From Allodiplogaster sudhausi (taxonomy: Eukaryota; Nematoda; Chromadorea; Rhabditida; Diplogasteridae): a DNA stretch of 64,000 bases. This document shows, piece after piece, positions 36,806 through 48,584 of the stretch. How positions within the stretch are numbered: position 1 is the first letter of the stretch; the number at the start of each line of letters is the position of its first letter. The notes beneath the pieces are model-generated. The model made no database searches and was not told the DNA's origin. It saw nothing but the letters and a program-made list of their open reading frames with translations. Location of the stretch: the NCBI GenBank assembly GCA_945643635.1, contig CALZFC010000257.1:790001-854000 (forward strand), given 5' to 3'. The position numbers and the translations under genes are program-made.

Positions 36806-38940
36806 ATGTCGATCCCCAATCCATCTATCATTTTGCTTCTGCTCCTTTGGCTGCATCACTATGTCACGGCCGCCCAATCGGTAAGGAGAAGAATTTTCGA
36901 GAAGGAGAAGGGGGGGGGTTGTTGAGGGTGAATGAGGCATCCCCAACAATTATGAGAAATGGAAGAGAAGGTCTGCCGTGCTATAAGAATTGGCACCTTG
37001 TTTAGGGCACCAGGAACTTTAGAAAGGGCGCTCAAACTTCATTAACTTTCTGTTGTTTTTTTTTTGCCATAAGCGCTAAATTAAACTCGCAATTATATAT
37101 ACAAGTTAGTTAAAAAATTAGATTGGTTGAAGTGTGCAGGGATCATTTGTGTATGTCTAAAGCGACAACTGCAACGATCGATTGACAAAAACATTTAGAT
37201 TTAACACTTACATACGGCGTAAAGGTGCCGGGTTGAAAAAAAGACAATTGAATACGAAAAGAAGTGCGACATCGGTCCTCTCCATCGTTGTTGTCAACTC
37301 TTTTGAGGCAAAGAAAACAACAACAAGAACAACAACAGCAAGAATAATGACAACAACAACAATATCCTCTCACAAGAAGAGCACCACGACGCTGCCGCCG
37401 AATCCGGAATAGATGGTGGTAATTTTTTTTATTTATATTTTGTCTTTTTTCTTAAATAATCATTATTATTTTTAAGTTTTTTCTCAAATACATAATTATT
37501 AAAAAGATAAAAACTGTCTCATGAAAATCAAGAATGCAAGTTACTTGAAAGAGAGTAGTTTATTTAACATGTATGTATATTACATAGTGTAAGAAGCCAG
37601 GCGGCCTAAAGCCTGACTCCTCATCTAGTTCTAATAATGTGTAATGACCGACCTGTTAATATGCCTCCTGGCTAGTTGAATGAAATAATTTTTGGTAAAA
37701 AAATTAATTTACTTGTTCACTGGGCTTCCCTCTTGCCCCTGCGGCAAGAATTCGACCCGGGACCTCCATGTAAGAAGCCAGGCGGCCTAAAGCCTGACTC
37801 CTCATCTAGTTCTAATAATGTGTCATGACCGACCTGTTATTATGCCTCCTGCCTTGCGGTCGGTACTCGAACGAGCCGCGTTGCAGTCGTGCAGAGCCCC
37901 TCTCTGGCGCGCCCTCTCCCGAGAGAGGGAGAGAGAGTGTGCGGCCGTTAGGCGACCGAGAGAGTGTATGTGGGTGCGCGGGTTTCAACAATAGTATGTA
38001 TGTACATGCGGATAATTTGGCACGAATTTTAATTCGTAATTTTTGTCGATCCTTTTCTAGAACATCAAAATTGTCTTAGAGAACGTTGACAAAGAGGCGA
38101 AGCGGCCGATCAAGCATTTGAGGAAAGTTCTTTTATTCAAATTTATACTTTTAACATAAAAGTAATTTTGCATGTTTTTATTGCAAGATATCCTGTTCTT
38201 GCTTAAATTAAACGTCTTATATATTGATATTTACTTTAAAAGATTAATCATGAACATTGTTTTTTTTATATCTCTTTTTGCTTACTTATTCTGGTGAATT
38301 TTTTTACATTTCTTTTTCCTAACTAGACGACTGGCTACTTTCTCTTTCTTGCAAGTGACAACTACACACTGAGCTCCTCTCCGCCGGCTTCTCCATCCTC
38401 TTCTCCCTCACCGAACTCGCCAGTTGTATATTAGTCTCTCTCTTCACTACTGGCCCTCTTTGAAAGGCAGGAGTGAAACTATTGAAATTAGGATATGTAA
38501 AAAAGCCAAGAACAATTTTTTCTTCCAATTTTTCTTTCTCTTGTTCTGCATCCCTCTCTCTCTCTCCAACACACACACTCTCTCTCTCCCTCTTTCTCTC
38601 TCTCTCCTTCTCTCTTTCCACCCTGAATCTCTCCTTCCACCCTGACTCTCTTCACTCTTGGCCGAAATCCATGACTCCTCAACTGCCACAGCAGCCGTTC
38701 TCTAATGTTCAGCCCTCTGCTTCGTCTCATCCAGGGGGCCATTCTAGACCCCATTCATCCAAGGGGTCCTCCTACACCTCCTCCCTCCTCATCAATTGGC
38801 ACTTCTCATGGCAAGCCACTCATCCCATTCGTCTATCGCAATCAAACGGGCGCCGTTGTTCCTGCGTCCCGGCAGATTCCACCGCCGCCGCCACAGAAGG
38901 TGGTGCTTCGATGAACCTCTTTCTAGTCTCGAGGAGGAAA
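36806..38940 (+). pseudogene. Copy 5 of the secreted-protein gene, partly preserved
   Basis: Exon 1 is 36806-36880, an intact signal-peptide exon (MSIPNPSIILLLLLWLHHYV) with donor GTAAGG. The Thr-rich exon (about 37262-37414) is open until its last codons, where TAG replaces the CAG of the intact copy. The NIKIVLENVDKEAKRPIK exon near 38060 has lost its donor (CATTTG instead of CAGGTA). The next exon (about 38329-38428) reads TTGYFLFLASDNYTLSSSPP. The Pro-rich exon is about 38640-38905. No homologue of exon 6 or later was found. It could still make a short Thr-rich secreted peptide, but as a copy of the long gene it is broken. Confidence 0.65.
37580..37855. repeat. Direct repeats of about 85 bp, 191 bp apart
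   Basis: AAGAAGCCAGGCGGCCTAAA and about 65 further bases occur at 37580 and again at 37771 with only a few differences. A B-box-like sequence (GGGTCGAATTC on the minus strand) lies between them. This may be a dimeric SINE or a local tandem duplication. Confidence 0.7.
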
Positions 38941-40042
38941 CTTTGATCTGCAAGTGCTAGCAAAACTACTTTGTGAGGAAATAATATTGGAAACAATATA
39001 GGAATTCTATTTAAGATCTCGTAATCGATTAAAAGTCCCAATTCTTCCAAAAGGAAATCAACGCAACAGGATTTACATAGCGGATATTTCAAATATGATA
39101 TGATATTCTGCTCAATTATATATTCACACTACATGCGATTGTTCGTCAACTTAATTGAAGTGTCTTGATTGTGAGTTTAAAAATCCCGAAAGCTGTAGAA
39201 ATCAAATGAATGCAAAAGCATTTAGATTTAAAATTTTCACACGGCGTAAAACTGCGGGTTGGAAAAAGCATAGAAGTTTTCATAAGAAAGCTAATATGAA
39301 GATGACATTAATAAATAAAATAAAAATAAAAATACTTTTAACAACAAATATCTGGCAGTAATTTTTATTAATAAATTATTTTAAAATTTAATATTTGTTC
39401 TTATTTAATTATTTATTTATTTATTCATGTTTAAAAAAAACAAAATAAATAATTGTGACACGAAATATCACGTAGGTAAGCTACTTTGGATATTAGCCAG
39501 GCAGGGTAAGTGGGTGAGCGGCTCTCCTCTGTCAGGAGGTGAAGAGCGACTCTTGCTTGGGGGCATTGCTCAGAGACATCTCGGTGCTTGTGGCCATAAA
39601 TGCGCGAGATCGAACTGCGCCAAGGAGTACTCTGACGCACTTGAGGTAGGGCTTACGATTAGATAATAAATAGTATTTTCTATTGTCGTGATCACCGTTG
39701 TAAAAAGCTAGTGCTTCCTTCTTAGCTAAATTTCAGCGAACATCTATTATTTTAAATGGTATTTTCATCCAAGTTGTATTGTGTGAATCCGGAAAATGTA
39801 TGATTTTTCATTACTCATTCGATATAAGAAACACTCAACATCTCCGAGAATTTATTGTCGATGGTATTCGAATGGAACATTAAAACTTCGTATATGGTTA
39901 AAGGAATTTTATAATAATGCAGAACATACAGTGTTTCTAAAAAGCAAAAAAAAAAGAAACAAGAACAACTTATCTTCCCTCCAAAAAGACAATTGTGGGC
40001 CATTGAATAAAGAGTTTCGGAGGTTATATGTACATTCATACA
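38941..40042. other. Mostly unassigned; one weak candidate exon near 39510-39643
   Basis: The CGGCGTAAAACTGCGGGTTG marker lies at 39244. A plus-strand stretch ending CACTTGAG|GTAGGGC reads SPLSGGEERLLLGG... with three Cys (ACGHKCARSNC) and could be an exon. The same donor context (GAGGTAGGCCTTACCATTAG) recurs at 46447. No full gene could be built. Confidence 0.3.
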
Positions 40043-40144
40043 TGCATCCTCCGATTGAAATTTGTCTCCGTTGGCGTGAAATTCTGATATTTCTAATGTC
40101 ACAAGTAAGTTGCCAACGGAGACAAATTTCAATCGGAGGATGCA
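40043..40144. repeat. Perfect 33-bp hairpin
   Basis: 40043-40075 (TGCATCCTCCGATTGAAATT then TGTCTCCGTTGGC) is followed by a 36-base loop and its exact reverse complement at 40112-40144. The size resembles a small-RNA precursor or a miniature foldback element; the sequence alone cannot decide. Confidence 0.85.
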
Positions 40145-40268
40145 TCTAGACTATATTTTTTTTTAAGTAGAGATAATACAACATAAAGCGAAGAATAATA
40201 TTGTGAATAACCCTTGCCCGCTGGTCTACTCCAACATCTCTTAAGAGAGGATGTCAGTAAGACTCGAG

Positions 40269-41908
40269 CAGGGCCCTATTATGACCTGCCCTAGGAATTT
40301 TTTTTCAAATTTCTTCACCAAAATTGATTATAGTATACAACTCGACGTGGTGAACAAAATAGGCTGTATTTCAAAGGTGAAAATTTTTTTCCGCGCGAGA
40401 CCCAGTACCGTAATCTTATAAATTCTATTTATCATAAGTCGCTTCAAACTTATTATTAGACAACCATCGAGCTATCATTGGATAGCTGATTGAACGGGCT
40501 TTAATTTTGATCTTGGAAGATATTTTCTAAAAATGTGAATTTGTCCCTAAAACACGGACCTAAACATTTTCGAAGGCGGTTTTTACCGAAATTAAGTATT
40601 TTATGTTCATTTCGCTACAACCGCTCCTGGATAGGCTTAAAGTACGTGAAATTTGCTACAACATATATCTCTTTCAAAAGAATTGAAGGTCTCGCTCTTA
40701 GGTTCCCAAACGCTTGAACATGATCCTGTGTAAACTGTAACACCGTGCAAGCGCATTCTTCGATCCATAACTGCGCTCAATGTCAATATTACAAAATCGT
40801 AAGTATATCATCTAAGAGCTCTCACGGAGATCTTCAAATGTTACATACATACTTTTATTGAAAAGTTTCAATTTATATGGAAAATTTCGTTCTGTACAAT
40901 TAGAAGGCTTAAAAAACTACTTTAAAAACATTTTCGCCTATCCAAACATACATCATAAGAAAGAAGATGAAATTTGCTACAAGATGAATCCCTTTCAATG
41001 GAATTCCATTCATAAGATCTTTTGTTATAAGCTATAAAATAGTGCCAGTAGCGTCGCTGTCATTTTGCCCAAGAATTCACATTTTAGGTTATTCGAATTA
41101 GAATATTCCAATCCTTTTTTTCTACAGTTTTTCCATAAGGCCTGGTTATTTTACTCTTATGGCTTATAACAAAAGATCGTACGCATGGAATTCCATTGAG
41201 GGGGGTTCATCTTGTACCAAATTTCATCCTCTTTCTTATGATGTATGTCTCGACAGGCGAAAATGTTTTTAAAGTAGTTTTTCAAGCCTTCTAATTGTAC
41301 ATAACGCAATTTCCCATATAAATTGAAACCTTTCAATAAATTAATGTATGTAACATTTGAAGATCTCCGTGAGAGCTCTTAGATGATATACTTACGATTT
41401 TGTAATATTGACATTGAGCGCAGTTATGGATCGAAGAATGCGCTTGCACGGTGTTACAGTTTACACAGGATCATGTTCAAGCGTTTGGGAACCTAAGAGC
41501 GAGACCTTCAATTCTTTTGAAAGAGATATATGTTGTAGCAAATTTCACGTACTTTAAGCCTATCCAGGAGCGGTTGTAGCGAAATGAACATAAAATACTT
41601 AATTTCGGTAAAAACCGCCTTCGAAAATGTTTAGGGCCGTGTTTTAGGGACAAATTCAAATTTTAGAAAATATCTTCCAGGATCAAAATTAAAGCCCGTT
41701 CAATCAGCTATCCAATGATAGCTCGATGGTTGTCTAATAATAAGTTTGAAGCGACTTATGATAAATAGAATTTATAAGATTACGGTACTGGGTCTTGCGC
41801 GGAAAAAAATTTTCACCTTTGAAATACAGCCTATTTTGTTCACCACGTCGAGTTGTATACTATAATCAATTTTGGTTAAGAAATTCGAACAAAAATTCCT
41901 AGGGCAGG
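40269..41908. mobile_element. Long foldback palindrome of about 1.6 kb
   Basis: Arms of about 750 bases (about 40285-41036 and 41160-41908) are reverse complements with few differences, so the same 60-residue frame appears on both strands (40535-40717 and 41477-41659). The left end continues outward as CAGGGCCCTATTATGACCTG, but on the right the match stops at CCTAGGGCAGG, so the right tip seems lost or replaced. No transposase is encoded. A non-autonomous DNA transposon is likely; no clear target duplication was found. Confidence 0.8.
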
Positions 41909-42075
41909 CCTTGATCGAACGATACGGACAGGCTCTCTTAAATATATTACTTGATATCGGTAAGAGTGTGATCGATCTGCTTTGTGATGTGTTTAATCAA
42001 CAAAATAAATAAAAGTGTGTGAGATATCATTGATTATTCTTTTCCCGGTTGCTGAAAGTAATATAGTCTAGAAAC

Positions 42076-42083
<8 letters not shown>

Positions 42084-42113
<30 letters not shown>

Positions 42114-42355
42114 AGGAGAGAGGGGGAGAGAAGGAGAGAACGGGAGAGAAATAGAGAGGGATGGAGAGAGAGAGAAGAGAGAAAGGGAGAGAGAGAAGGA
42201 GAGAGGGAGAGAGAGAGAAGGAGAGAGGGAGAGAGAGAGGAGAGAGAGAAGGAGGGAGCGAGGCAGAGAGAGAGAGAGAAGGAGAGAGAGAAGGAGAAAG
42301 GGGTGAGAAGGAGAGAGGGATGGAGAGAGAGAAGAGAGAAAGGGAGAGAGAGAGA
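42084..42355. repeat. (GA)n block
   Basis: GA-rich repeat with GGAGAGA variants, just downstream of the stop of the six-cysteine gene. A second block (about 42555-42720) lies in its last intron. Confidence 0.95.
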
Positions 42356-42385
42356 AGGCTTGTTTAGAGCCCTTCTCTCTCGCTC

Positions 42386-45300
42386 TCACGTGATTACGAC
42401 GCAGAAGACATTCCTTGGATTGGGTCCCTCTGGATAGGGGATGCCGCCTCCGTCGACGTAGCGGAGCGGGTCGTCATTCTGGCATGTTAGCATGTCGCCG
42501 GCTGCTATCATCGCTTGGTCATTGTCCTGCAAAGTGACGAGGAGAGGAAACGACGAGAGAGAGAGAGAGAGAGAAAGAGAGAGCGAGAGAGAGAGAGATA
42601 GAGTGAGAGAGAGAGAAGGAGAGAGAGATAGAGAGAGAAGGAGAGAGAGAGAGAGAGAGAAGGAGAGAGAGAGATAGAGTGAGAGAAGGAGAGAGAGAGA
42701 GAGAGTTAGAGAGAGAGAGACTGACTATGTATATAATATAATTATATACGTAAATTAGTTTTGTCTATAATTACATAATTAGATTGATATGTACATACAT
42801 ACATCAAACTGGAGCGATACAGTGCCGCTTGTCGTCAACATCTTTACGAATTGTGGGTTTTTTTTTTAATTAAAAAATTATAAAAAAACAACATTTTATT
42901 AATCCTCTTCTTTTTTTAGCACGACTTATTGTTAGGTGTTAACTGACGGGCCCGATCCAGACAATCAGCTTTCTTCCGATTTTGCATGTCGCCGTTTTGC
43001 ACGGCGTCTTCCCAACTGTCATGTCATTCGGGTCAGGAGGCTCACCATTTCTTGGAGGCTATTAATTTACTAATTAATTAATTAATTAATTAATTAAAAT
43101 GCTGTTACCATTCGGTATATTATCAATAAATAATATGAAATGTGCCTTATATATCGTCAAATAATATGTAGAATGCTTTAAAGAGTCCTAATAATCAGGG
43201 CAATAATGATCAAATGGACTGCACTAACCTTAAAGACGACGTCGGCACACTGCTGGCATTTTGGCACGGGCGCAGCTGTAGTAGTCGTAGAAGGTGTTGT
43301 AGTTGACATGGTCGTCGAAGGTGTTGTAGTGGTTGTTGATATAGTTGTCGAAGGCGTTGTTGTTGAAGTTGTCGTTGTTGTAGATGACGTTGTCGTCAGG
43401 GCCGTCGTTGTTATTGGTGGTGGCCTGCAATTTGTCTTTTTATTATTATTAAAATAACGAAAATAAAATTTTCATTTGAGCCTAGATGTCGGGTGGGAGA
43501 TGTAGTAGCTTAATGTAGAGGCCACAGGTCTTTGAGCGCATAAAATGAGATGGTGTGGGCATTTATTAGGAAGCCTAATGCGGCCGAGAATAAATTTACG
43601 AATAAGATCTAGGTCCTTAGCTTTTCTGCGAAATAAGAGGCTGGGAAGGCTCAGGATTTTACTGCGCTGCTCGCTGTGCGGGATAGAATGATAATGAAAT
43701 ACAAACGACCTATGAAAAATACGACGGGTAATATAGTTTTGGACTTTCTCTATGGAACATATGTATGTTCTTGAGCATAAAAGTGGAACATACAGATGAG
43801 CAAAATTCTAATATTGAGCGAATATATGCATATATGTACGATAGGCAGATAGTAGAACAGAGGCATCACTAGTTCTAAGCAGATGTGCTAACGGGCCCAA
43901 ACATTTTGGGCCGGCCCGGCCCATCGGGCCCAAGGACTCGGCCAGCCCGGCCCGATCCATTTCCGGGCCCTAGAATTTTGGGCCCGACCCGTGGGCCCGT
44001 TTGAGCCCGATTTTCAATAAAATTCTGTGGAAAAAAGTCCGACGAGTTGAAATTCAGAATTTTTTCATGCTCGTGCTATGAACATTCATTTTAATGTATA
44101 GAAGAAAGAGTTTTAGGGGGGAAAATGAACAAAGAAGGAAGTTTTGCTCTTTACAATGCCACAAATCGTCCTGACTGGACGGCATTGTGTGCTTATCGGG
44201 CCCAATCGGGCCTGCTGGCCGGCCCAACTTTTTATGGGTCCGGCCCGGCCCGGCCCCGGGCCCTGGAAAGTTGGGCCGGCCGGCTCTACGGGCCGGGCCG
44301 GCCACTTTGCACCTCTGGTTCTAAGAGCTCTGAAAATGCTGTATGCCTATGAAAATGACTTGGTGATGACACTAGAACAATGCAGAGAGAAAGAAAGACT
44401 AGAATCAATTATGACACCCAGATCATGGATATGGTCAACGGGTCCGATAGGAATGCCATTAATGTGAAAAGGCACCATTGGGATTAGTTCTTCCAATATG
44501 TAGGACAACGGTTTTTTCAACGGCAAGGGGAAGCTGCCAATCTTTTGCCCAGGAGGCGACAGCGTCTAAGGCATGTTGAAGAGAATTTCTATCTTCAAGT
44601 CTACTAAACGACTTATAAATCTTAATATCATCATTTAGGTATAACACCATATTGGGAAACGACAGCCGAAAGATCTGTTGTGTAAATGATAAGAAGGAAA
44701 GGACCAATGACACTACCTTGAGGGACACCGCTCAGAACTTGGACAGAACGAGGGATGGGGTTACCAACACTTATAGCCAAAGAACGATCGCCTAAGAATG
44801 TACGAATCCATTTTATAACAAGTGGAGGAAATCGAAAATGTTCTAGCTCATATAAAAGCTAAGTATGGCTAACTCTATCAAACGCTTTGGAATTATCAAA
44901 TTAGACAACATCAGTCGTGCGGTTAAAGGATAATGAACGCGACCGGTATTCCAATGCGTCAAGCAATCGTAATTCTATCGAACGTTTCCGGCGAAATCCA
45001 TAATGTTAATCCGGGAGTATCTAATTAGCTTCTCACCAATTATAAAGATCACGGCATAAAATTCTCTCGAATGTTCTAAGAAAGATGCACGTTATACTAA
45101 TATGACGATAATTAACTGGATCATTGAAAGGAGGCTTCTTGCAAATAGGTGTAACAATAGAATGCTTCCATATGCTAGGGACAACCGAATTAGAAAACGA
45201 AAAATTGAAAATATATTCAAATGAGATACTAATAGGAACTGCTAACTGCTTCAAAAAATACACGTTGAAGTTTTCAGGTGTTTTGCATGAGGAATTAGAC

Positions 45301-45616
45301 CATCGCTCTATGAAATTGCATATTTCATGCCTATGAAAATTGAAGGAAAAGGGGTGAGCTAGGAGAGGTCTTGGGAGAAGGAAGATTGGGAAGAAATACT
45401 ATTTTGTGAGTAAATAGTGAGAGGTAGATAATATTACTATTTAAAAAATAATGAAATTAGTTAACATCATTATTAATATCTTGAAAGTAAGTAATGATAA
45501 ATTGTAGCTAACCTGGTCAACGCAGGGTCAGTCGGGATCATCGCCATACAGGCGATGACCACGGAGAAGGACGCGGAGAGGAGGAGGACGAGGAGACGAA
45601 GGCGGGCGGCAGACAT
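42386..45616 (-). CDS. Secreted mucin-like protein with six-cysteine tail (183 aa)
   Basis: Four exons on the minus strand: 45616-45513, 43424-43229, 43058-42948, 42526-42386. Phases fit and total 552 bases with a TGA stop. Residues 1-23 are a clear signal peptide (MSAARLRLLVLLLSASFSVV). Residues about 36-87 are almost only Thr/Pro/Ser, a likely O-glycosylated linker. The C-terminal part has six cysteines in the pattern KCQQC, PCKTATC, MLTCQ, VFCVV. Signal peptide, Thr-rich stretch and six Cys resemble the nematode C6/DUF281-type secreted proteins, but the match is by pattern only. Intron 1 (2.1 kb) contains a LINE and a hAT element; introns 2 and 3 hold AT repeats and GA repeats. Donors are GTTAGC, GTTAGT and GTCAGT. 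Confidence 0.7.
43480..45340 (-). pseudogene. Decayed LINE reverse transcriptase, interrupted by a hAT element
   Basis: Fragments in order on the minus strand: about 45263-45033 reads NSVVPSIWKHSIVTPICKK and ITCIFLRTFERILCRDLY (fingers region); about 44728-44459 reads MVLYLNDDIKIYKSF (degenerate catalytic box) and LPLAVEKTVVLHIG; 43780-43480 gives the C-terminal domain (VQNYITRRIFHRSF...LLFRRKAKDLDL). Several frame changes and stops. It lies inside intron 1 of the six-cysteine gene, in the same orientation. Same broad family as the copy at the window start. Confidence 0.75.
43880..44317. mobile_element. Non-autonomous hAT element (438 bp) with 8-bp target duplication
   Basis: Ends are CAGATGTGCTAAC and the reverse complement of CAGAGGTGCAAAG, fitting hAT termini. 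GTTCTAAG is duplicated exactly at 43872-43879 and 44318-44325. The interior is rich in GGGCCGGCCC motifs in both orientations and would fold strongly. It lacks transposase coding and is inserted in the LINE relic. Confidence 0.92.
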
Positions 45617-45989
45617 GAAGCAGACAGACAATGATGAACACGCTGTGGGATGGCGAGCATTTATATGAAACAACTCTATCCGCCCATTTCGCACTCATAA
45701 GTGATTACACTAAGCAAATTAATGGCCACAAGGAGGATCTGTCACTTTCCTTGGCAGAACGTTTTGTGAACATTTCATGTCGACCTTGCTTGCTTTCATT
45801 GATATGGCTTACCCTGTGGCGATGATAGTTCATACACTCTACTGATTAGAGTAAGAGAGAACGAGAGTGAGAGAGAGATAGATAGAGAGAGAAAGAAAGA
45901 GAGAGAGGGAGAGAGAGAGAGAGAGAAAGAGAAAAGCGGCAAGTCAAAAACAGAAATGAGACAGGTTTGAACAAGCGTGGGTGCCAACG

Positions 45990-46296
45990 ACCTTTCAGCC
46001 AGAGAGCGAAGAAGCTGGACATCAGTTCATTTCCCTCGCAAACGTTTGCCTTTGTCCGAGCGATCGACTTATTGACGCCCTTGCGCTAATGGATAGGATG
46101 TTGACAAATCCAAACGATAAACGTCCCGGAAAGCTGTGGGGAGAGCGCACTTTGTGCCCGGCGTGTAATTCCATCATTGCTCATTATGTTGGCAAGGCCA
46201 TGAAAGGTGAGGGAGCATCTCGGATGATGAGGGGGGAAGAAGTTAATCTTTTTTAATGAACGGAGAAAGTGGCAAGGAGACAAGAGCGGCAGAGAA

Positions 46297-46341
<45 letters not shown>

Positions 46342-46447
46342 GACAGCTTACAAAGTGGAACCAAGCGACGTCCGCCAGGAAAGTGAAAGAAAGGGAAGGG
46401 AAGCATCCCGCTAGGTCGCCTTGCCCTTTCACCACCGACGTTGTCAT
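45990..46447 (+). other. Two candidate exons of an unidentified gene
   Basis: After an acceptor TTTCAG, bases about 46001-46206 read FISLANVCLCPSDRLIDALA, then WGERTLCPACNSIIAHYV, ending at AAAG|GTGAGG. After a GA-filled intron (acceptor GACAG near 46346) a second block reads either AYKVEPSDVRQESERKGREA before a stop, or an alternative frame reaching a donor GAG|GTAGGC at 46447. CxC and CPAC motifs suggest metal or disulfide binding. The upstream start was not found, and no family was recognised. Confidence 0.35.
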
Positions 46448-47191
46448 TGAAGAGGTAGGCCTTACCATTAGACTATTTTTTCTCCTTTATTTCTTCTTCT
46501 TTCCGAGCAATTGATTCAAATCCATTAAAAGATGACGATCACTGAAAAATAATTAATTACCGTGTTCATCCTTGGAGTAATCACACTTATTCTCGCGTGT
46601 TTTTTTTCGCAGATCGCCCAAACCCGGTGTGTAAAAAGCAGCAGCAATGAGACTGCAAAGGATCGCGCGGGAAGTTGAAATCTCGCATAAATTTTCAGTG
46701 ATCGCTTTCGTTTAGAAAGCAAAGAGCCTACCGCGAGAGATGCGGCGGCCGCCTTCATCTTGAGGCGCGTCGAAAGGCGCAGCAATCAAATCAGCACAAG
46801 AGAGAGACAAAGAGAGAGAGAGAGACAAAGAGAGAGAGAGACAAAGAGAGAGAGAAAGAAAGAGAGAGAGAGAGAGAGAGAGAGGCGCTGCAGTCAAATC
46901 AGCACAAGATCGTTGGTCAAGATCTGCGAAGAGACCCGGAGACCAAATAGACACTTTCGTTGGTATTAAGTAGATCTCCTGCTTCTTTTTCGCTCTTTCA
47001 TTCTCTCACGAATGCGCTTACTCTGAATTATCCTTTTCTTCTGAGAATTGCCGTCACTACTCTCAAAGGTCTCATATGGAGAATTAGTGCGCGGTGGTTC
47101 CCATTCGAAAATTGCCTTTAGCTAGCCTTAATTATTTTTTTATGAAGATATATTTTATGCATTAAAAAAGTAACTTTAAAAACTGCAAGTA

Positions 47192-47540
47192 CCTCATAGA
47201 TCTCGATGCTCTTGCTCACTTCGAAGACGACGTTGAGATTCGGGTTCCTCTTGAGCTCGGCGTCCGGGCGGTCGAACAAGTGCTCCTGCAACGAAATGGG
47301 TTACTGTACTTATTTGAAAATAGTACAATAATTTTAATGAAAATATTTCCGACGCATATCAATCGTCTTTCTTTCAGATCTAAATGCGCTAAAATAATGA
47401 AGATCATTTAAAAAAAACCATTTCCACCTTGCGAATATGGCCCAGCATCTTCAGCATTCCGGCAAAGGTGGCGTCTTTGGACGAGATCCGGAACTGATTC
47501 GGCTTGCTCTTCTTGTCGCGCTCGCGTTTCTCAGGAAGAC
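47192..47540 (-). other. Two candidate exons of an unidentified minus-strand gene
   Basis: About 47540-47428 reads CLPEKRERDKKSKPNQFRIS, then FAGMLKMLGHIRK. About 47286-47192 reads EHLFDRPDAELKRNPNLNVV then FEVSKSIEIYE, with acceptor TTGCAG and donor GTACTT. Phases join directly. Neither a start exon nor a last exon was identified. Function unknown. Confidence 0.4.
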
Positions 47541-47645
47541 ACACTGAATGAAATAGTAAGATTACTTACCATTAATATTTCTTTTATGTTTGCAATTGCT
47601 TAAAGGACATTGTTTAAAACAAGCTACAAAAAATAATAACCGACT

Positions 47646-48193
47646 TCAGGCCCGCTTATGGATGGCCTTGAGCCTCTCGGTGTCCCTCGCATAGTAGTAG
47701 ATGGCTCCAATGGCACTCCAGCACAACGCCACAGACGTCAAGGCCGTCACGATAAATAGAGTCTTGAGGCGTCCGCTGGAAATTATAAGAGAAACCTAAT
47801 TCTTATATCATTGTGAATTTTATGGAAAGGCATAATAAAATTTATTGGGAAAATTAATGCACCATTCTCAAGAATGCATAATAATTCGACTGCTGCCGTC
47901 AAATAGTTTTGAAGTGACACCATTTACAATGAGACTGATTGTGAATCATGTTGTCTTATTGTATTTTTTCTCACAAAAATTTCGTGACATGACACAAAAA
48001 ATTGACATCTATTCGACCAGCCCACGCAACGAAGAATTATTGCCACAAAGATACTCGAAGAAAAGTAAAAAGGTGCGCACCTCTCTTCGGTAATTCTCTG
48101 CAGCCACAGAACGGCAACCAAAGTCGTGAGGACGGAGAGGAGCACGAGCGCCATTCTTTTCAGCACTTTTATGCCGGCTTTTCGATTTTGCAT
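47646..48193 (-). CDS. Small two-TM membrane protein (80 aa), two exons
   Basis: Exons 48193-48081 and 47775-47646 join in phase 2 (AG|GTGCGC donor, TTCCAG acceptor) and end at TGA. The protein starts MQNRKAGIKVLKR, followed by a hydrophobic segment (MALVLLSVLTTLVAVLWL, residues about 14-31), a short charged loop (QRITEESGR), a second hydrophobic segment (FIVTALTSVALCWSAIGAIY) and a charged tail (ARDTERLKAIHKRA). An internal ATG at 48154 would give a shorter form. The layout suits a small inner-membrane or ER protein. I do not recognise the family. Confidence 0.5.
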
Positions 48194-48541
48194 TCGTGTC
48201 AGAAGACGGTGTGGCTTGGAGGAATTTACTATTCATTAAGTACTTTAAAAAGTATAAAACTTTTTATCAAATGCAATTGTATTATGATAAATAAATTATT
48301 TCAAGAAGGCCTGGATTACGAGGAAGGAGTGAGAATTGCATGGGCAACCTGAACACAGACGCAGTGATAGAATGTGAGATGGTGAGCGTTTCCGGATTGA
48401 TATATGTTTCTACATACATACAAATGGAAGGAAATGAAAAATCAAGTCTTACTTAACAGGCACTAGGAAGACCCTTCAACTTTCACTGGCAGAACGTTTT
48501 GTGAACAGTTCGTGCTTAGATTAGTGCTTAGAATTCATGGC

Positions 48542-48584
<43 letters not shown>

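Noticed and set aside
36082..36831. 249-aa Ser/Leu-rich membrane-like protein
   Set aside because: Direct translation of (GA)n on the minus strand; the same applies to the other poly-Ser/Leu and Arg/Glu frames in the window.
40535..41659. Identical 60-aa frames on opposite strands
   Set aside because: Produced by the inverted arms of the palindrome; no other coding support.
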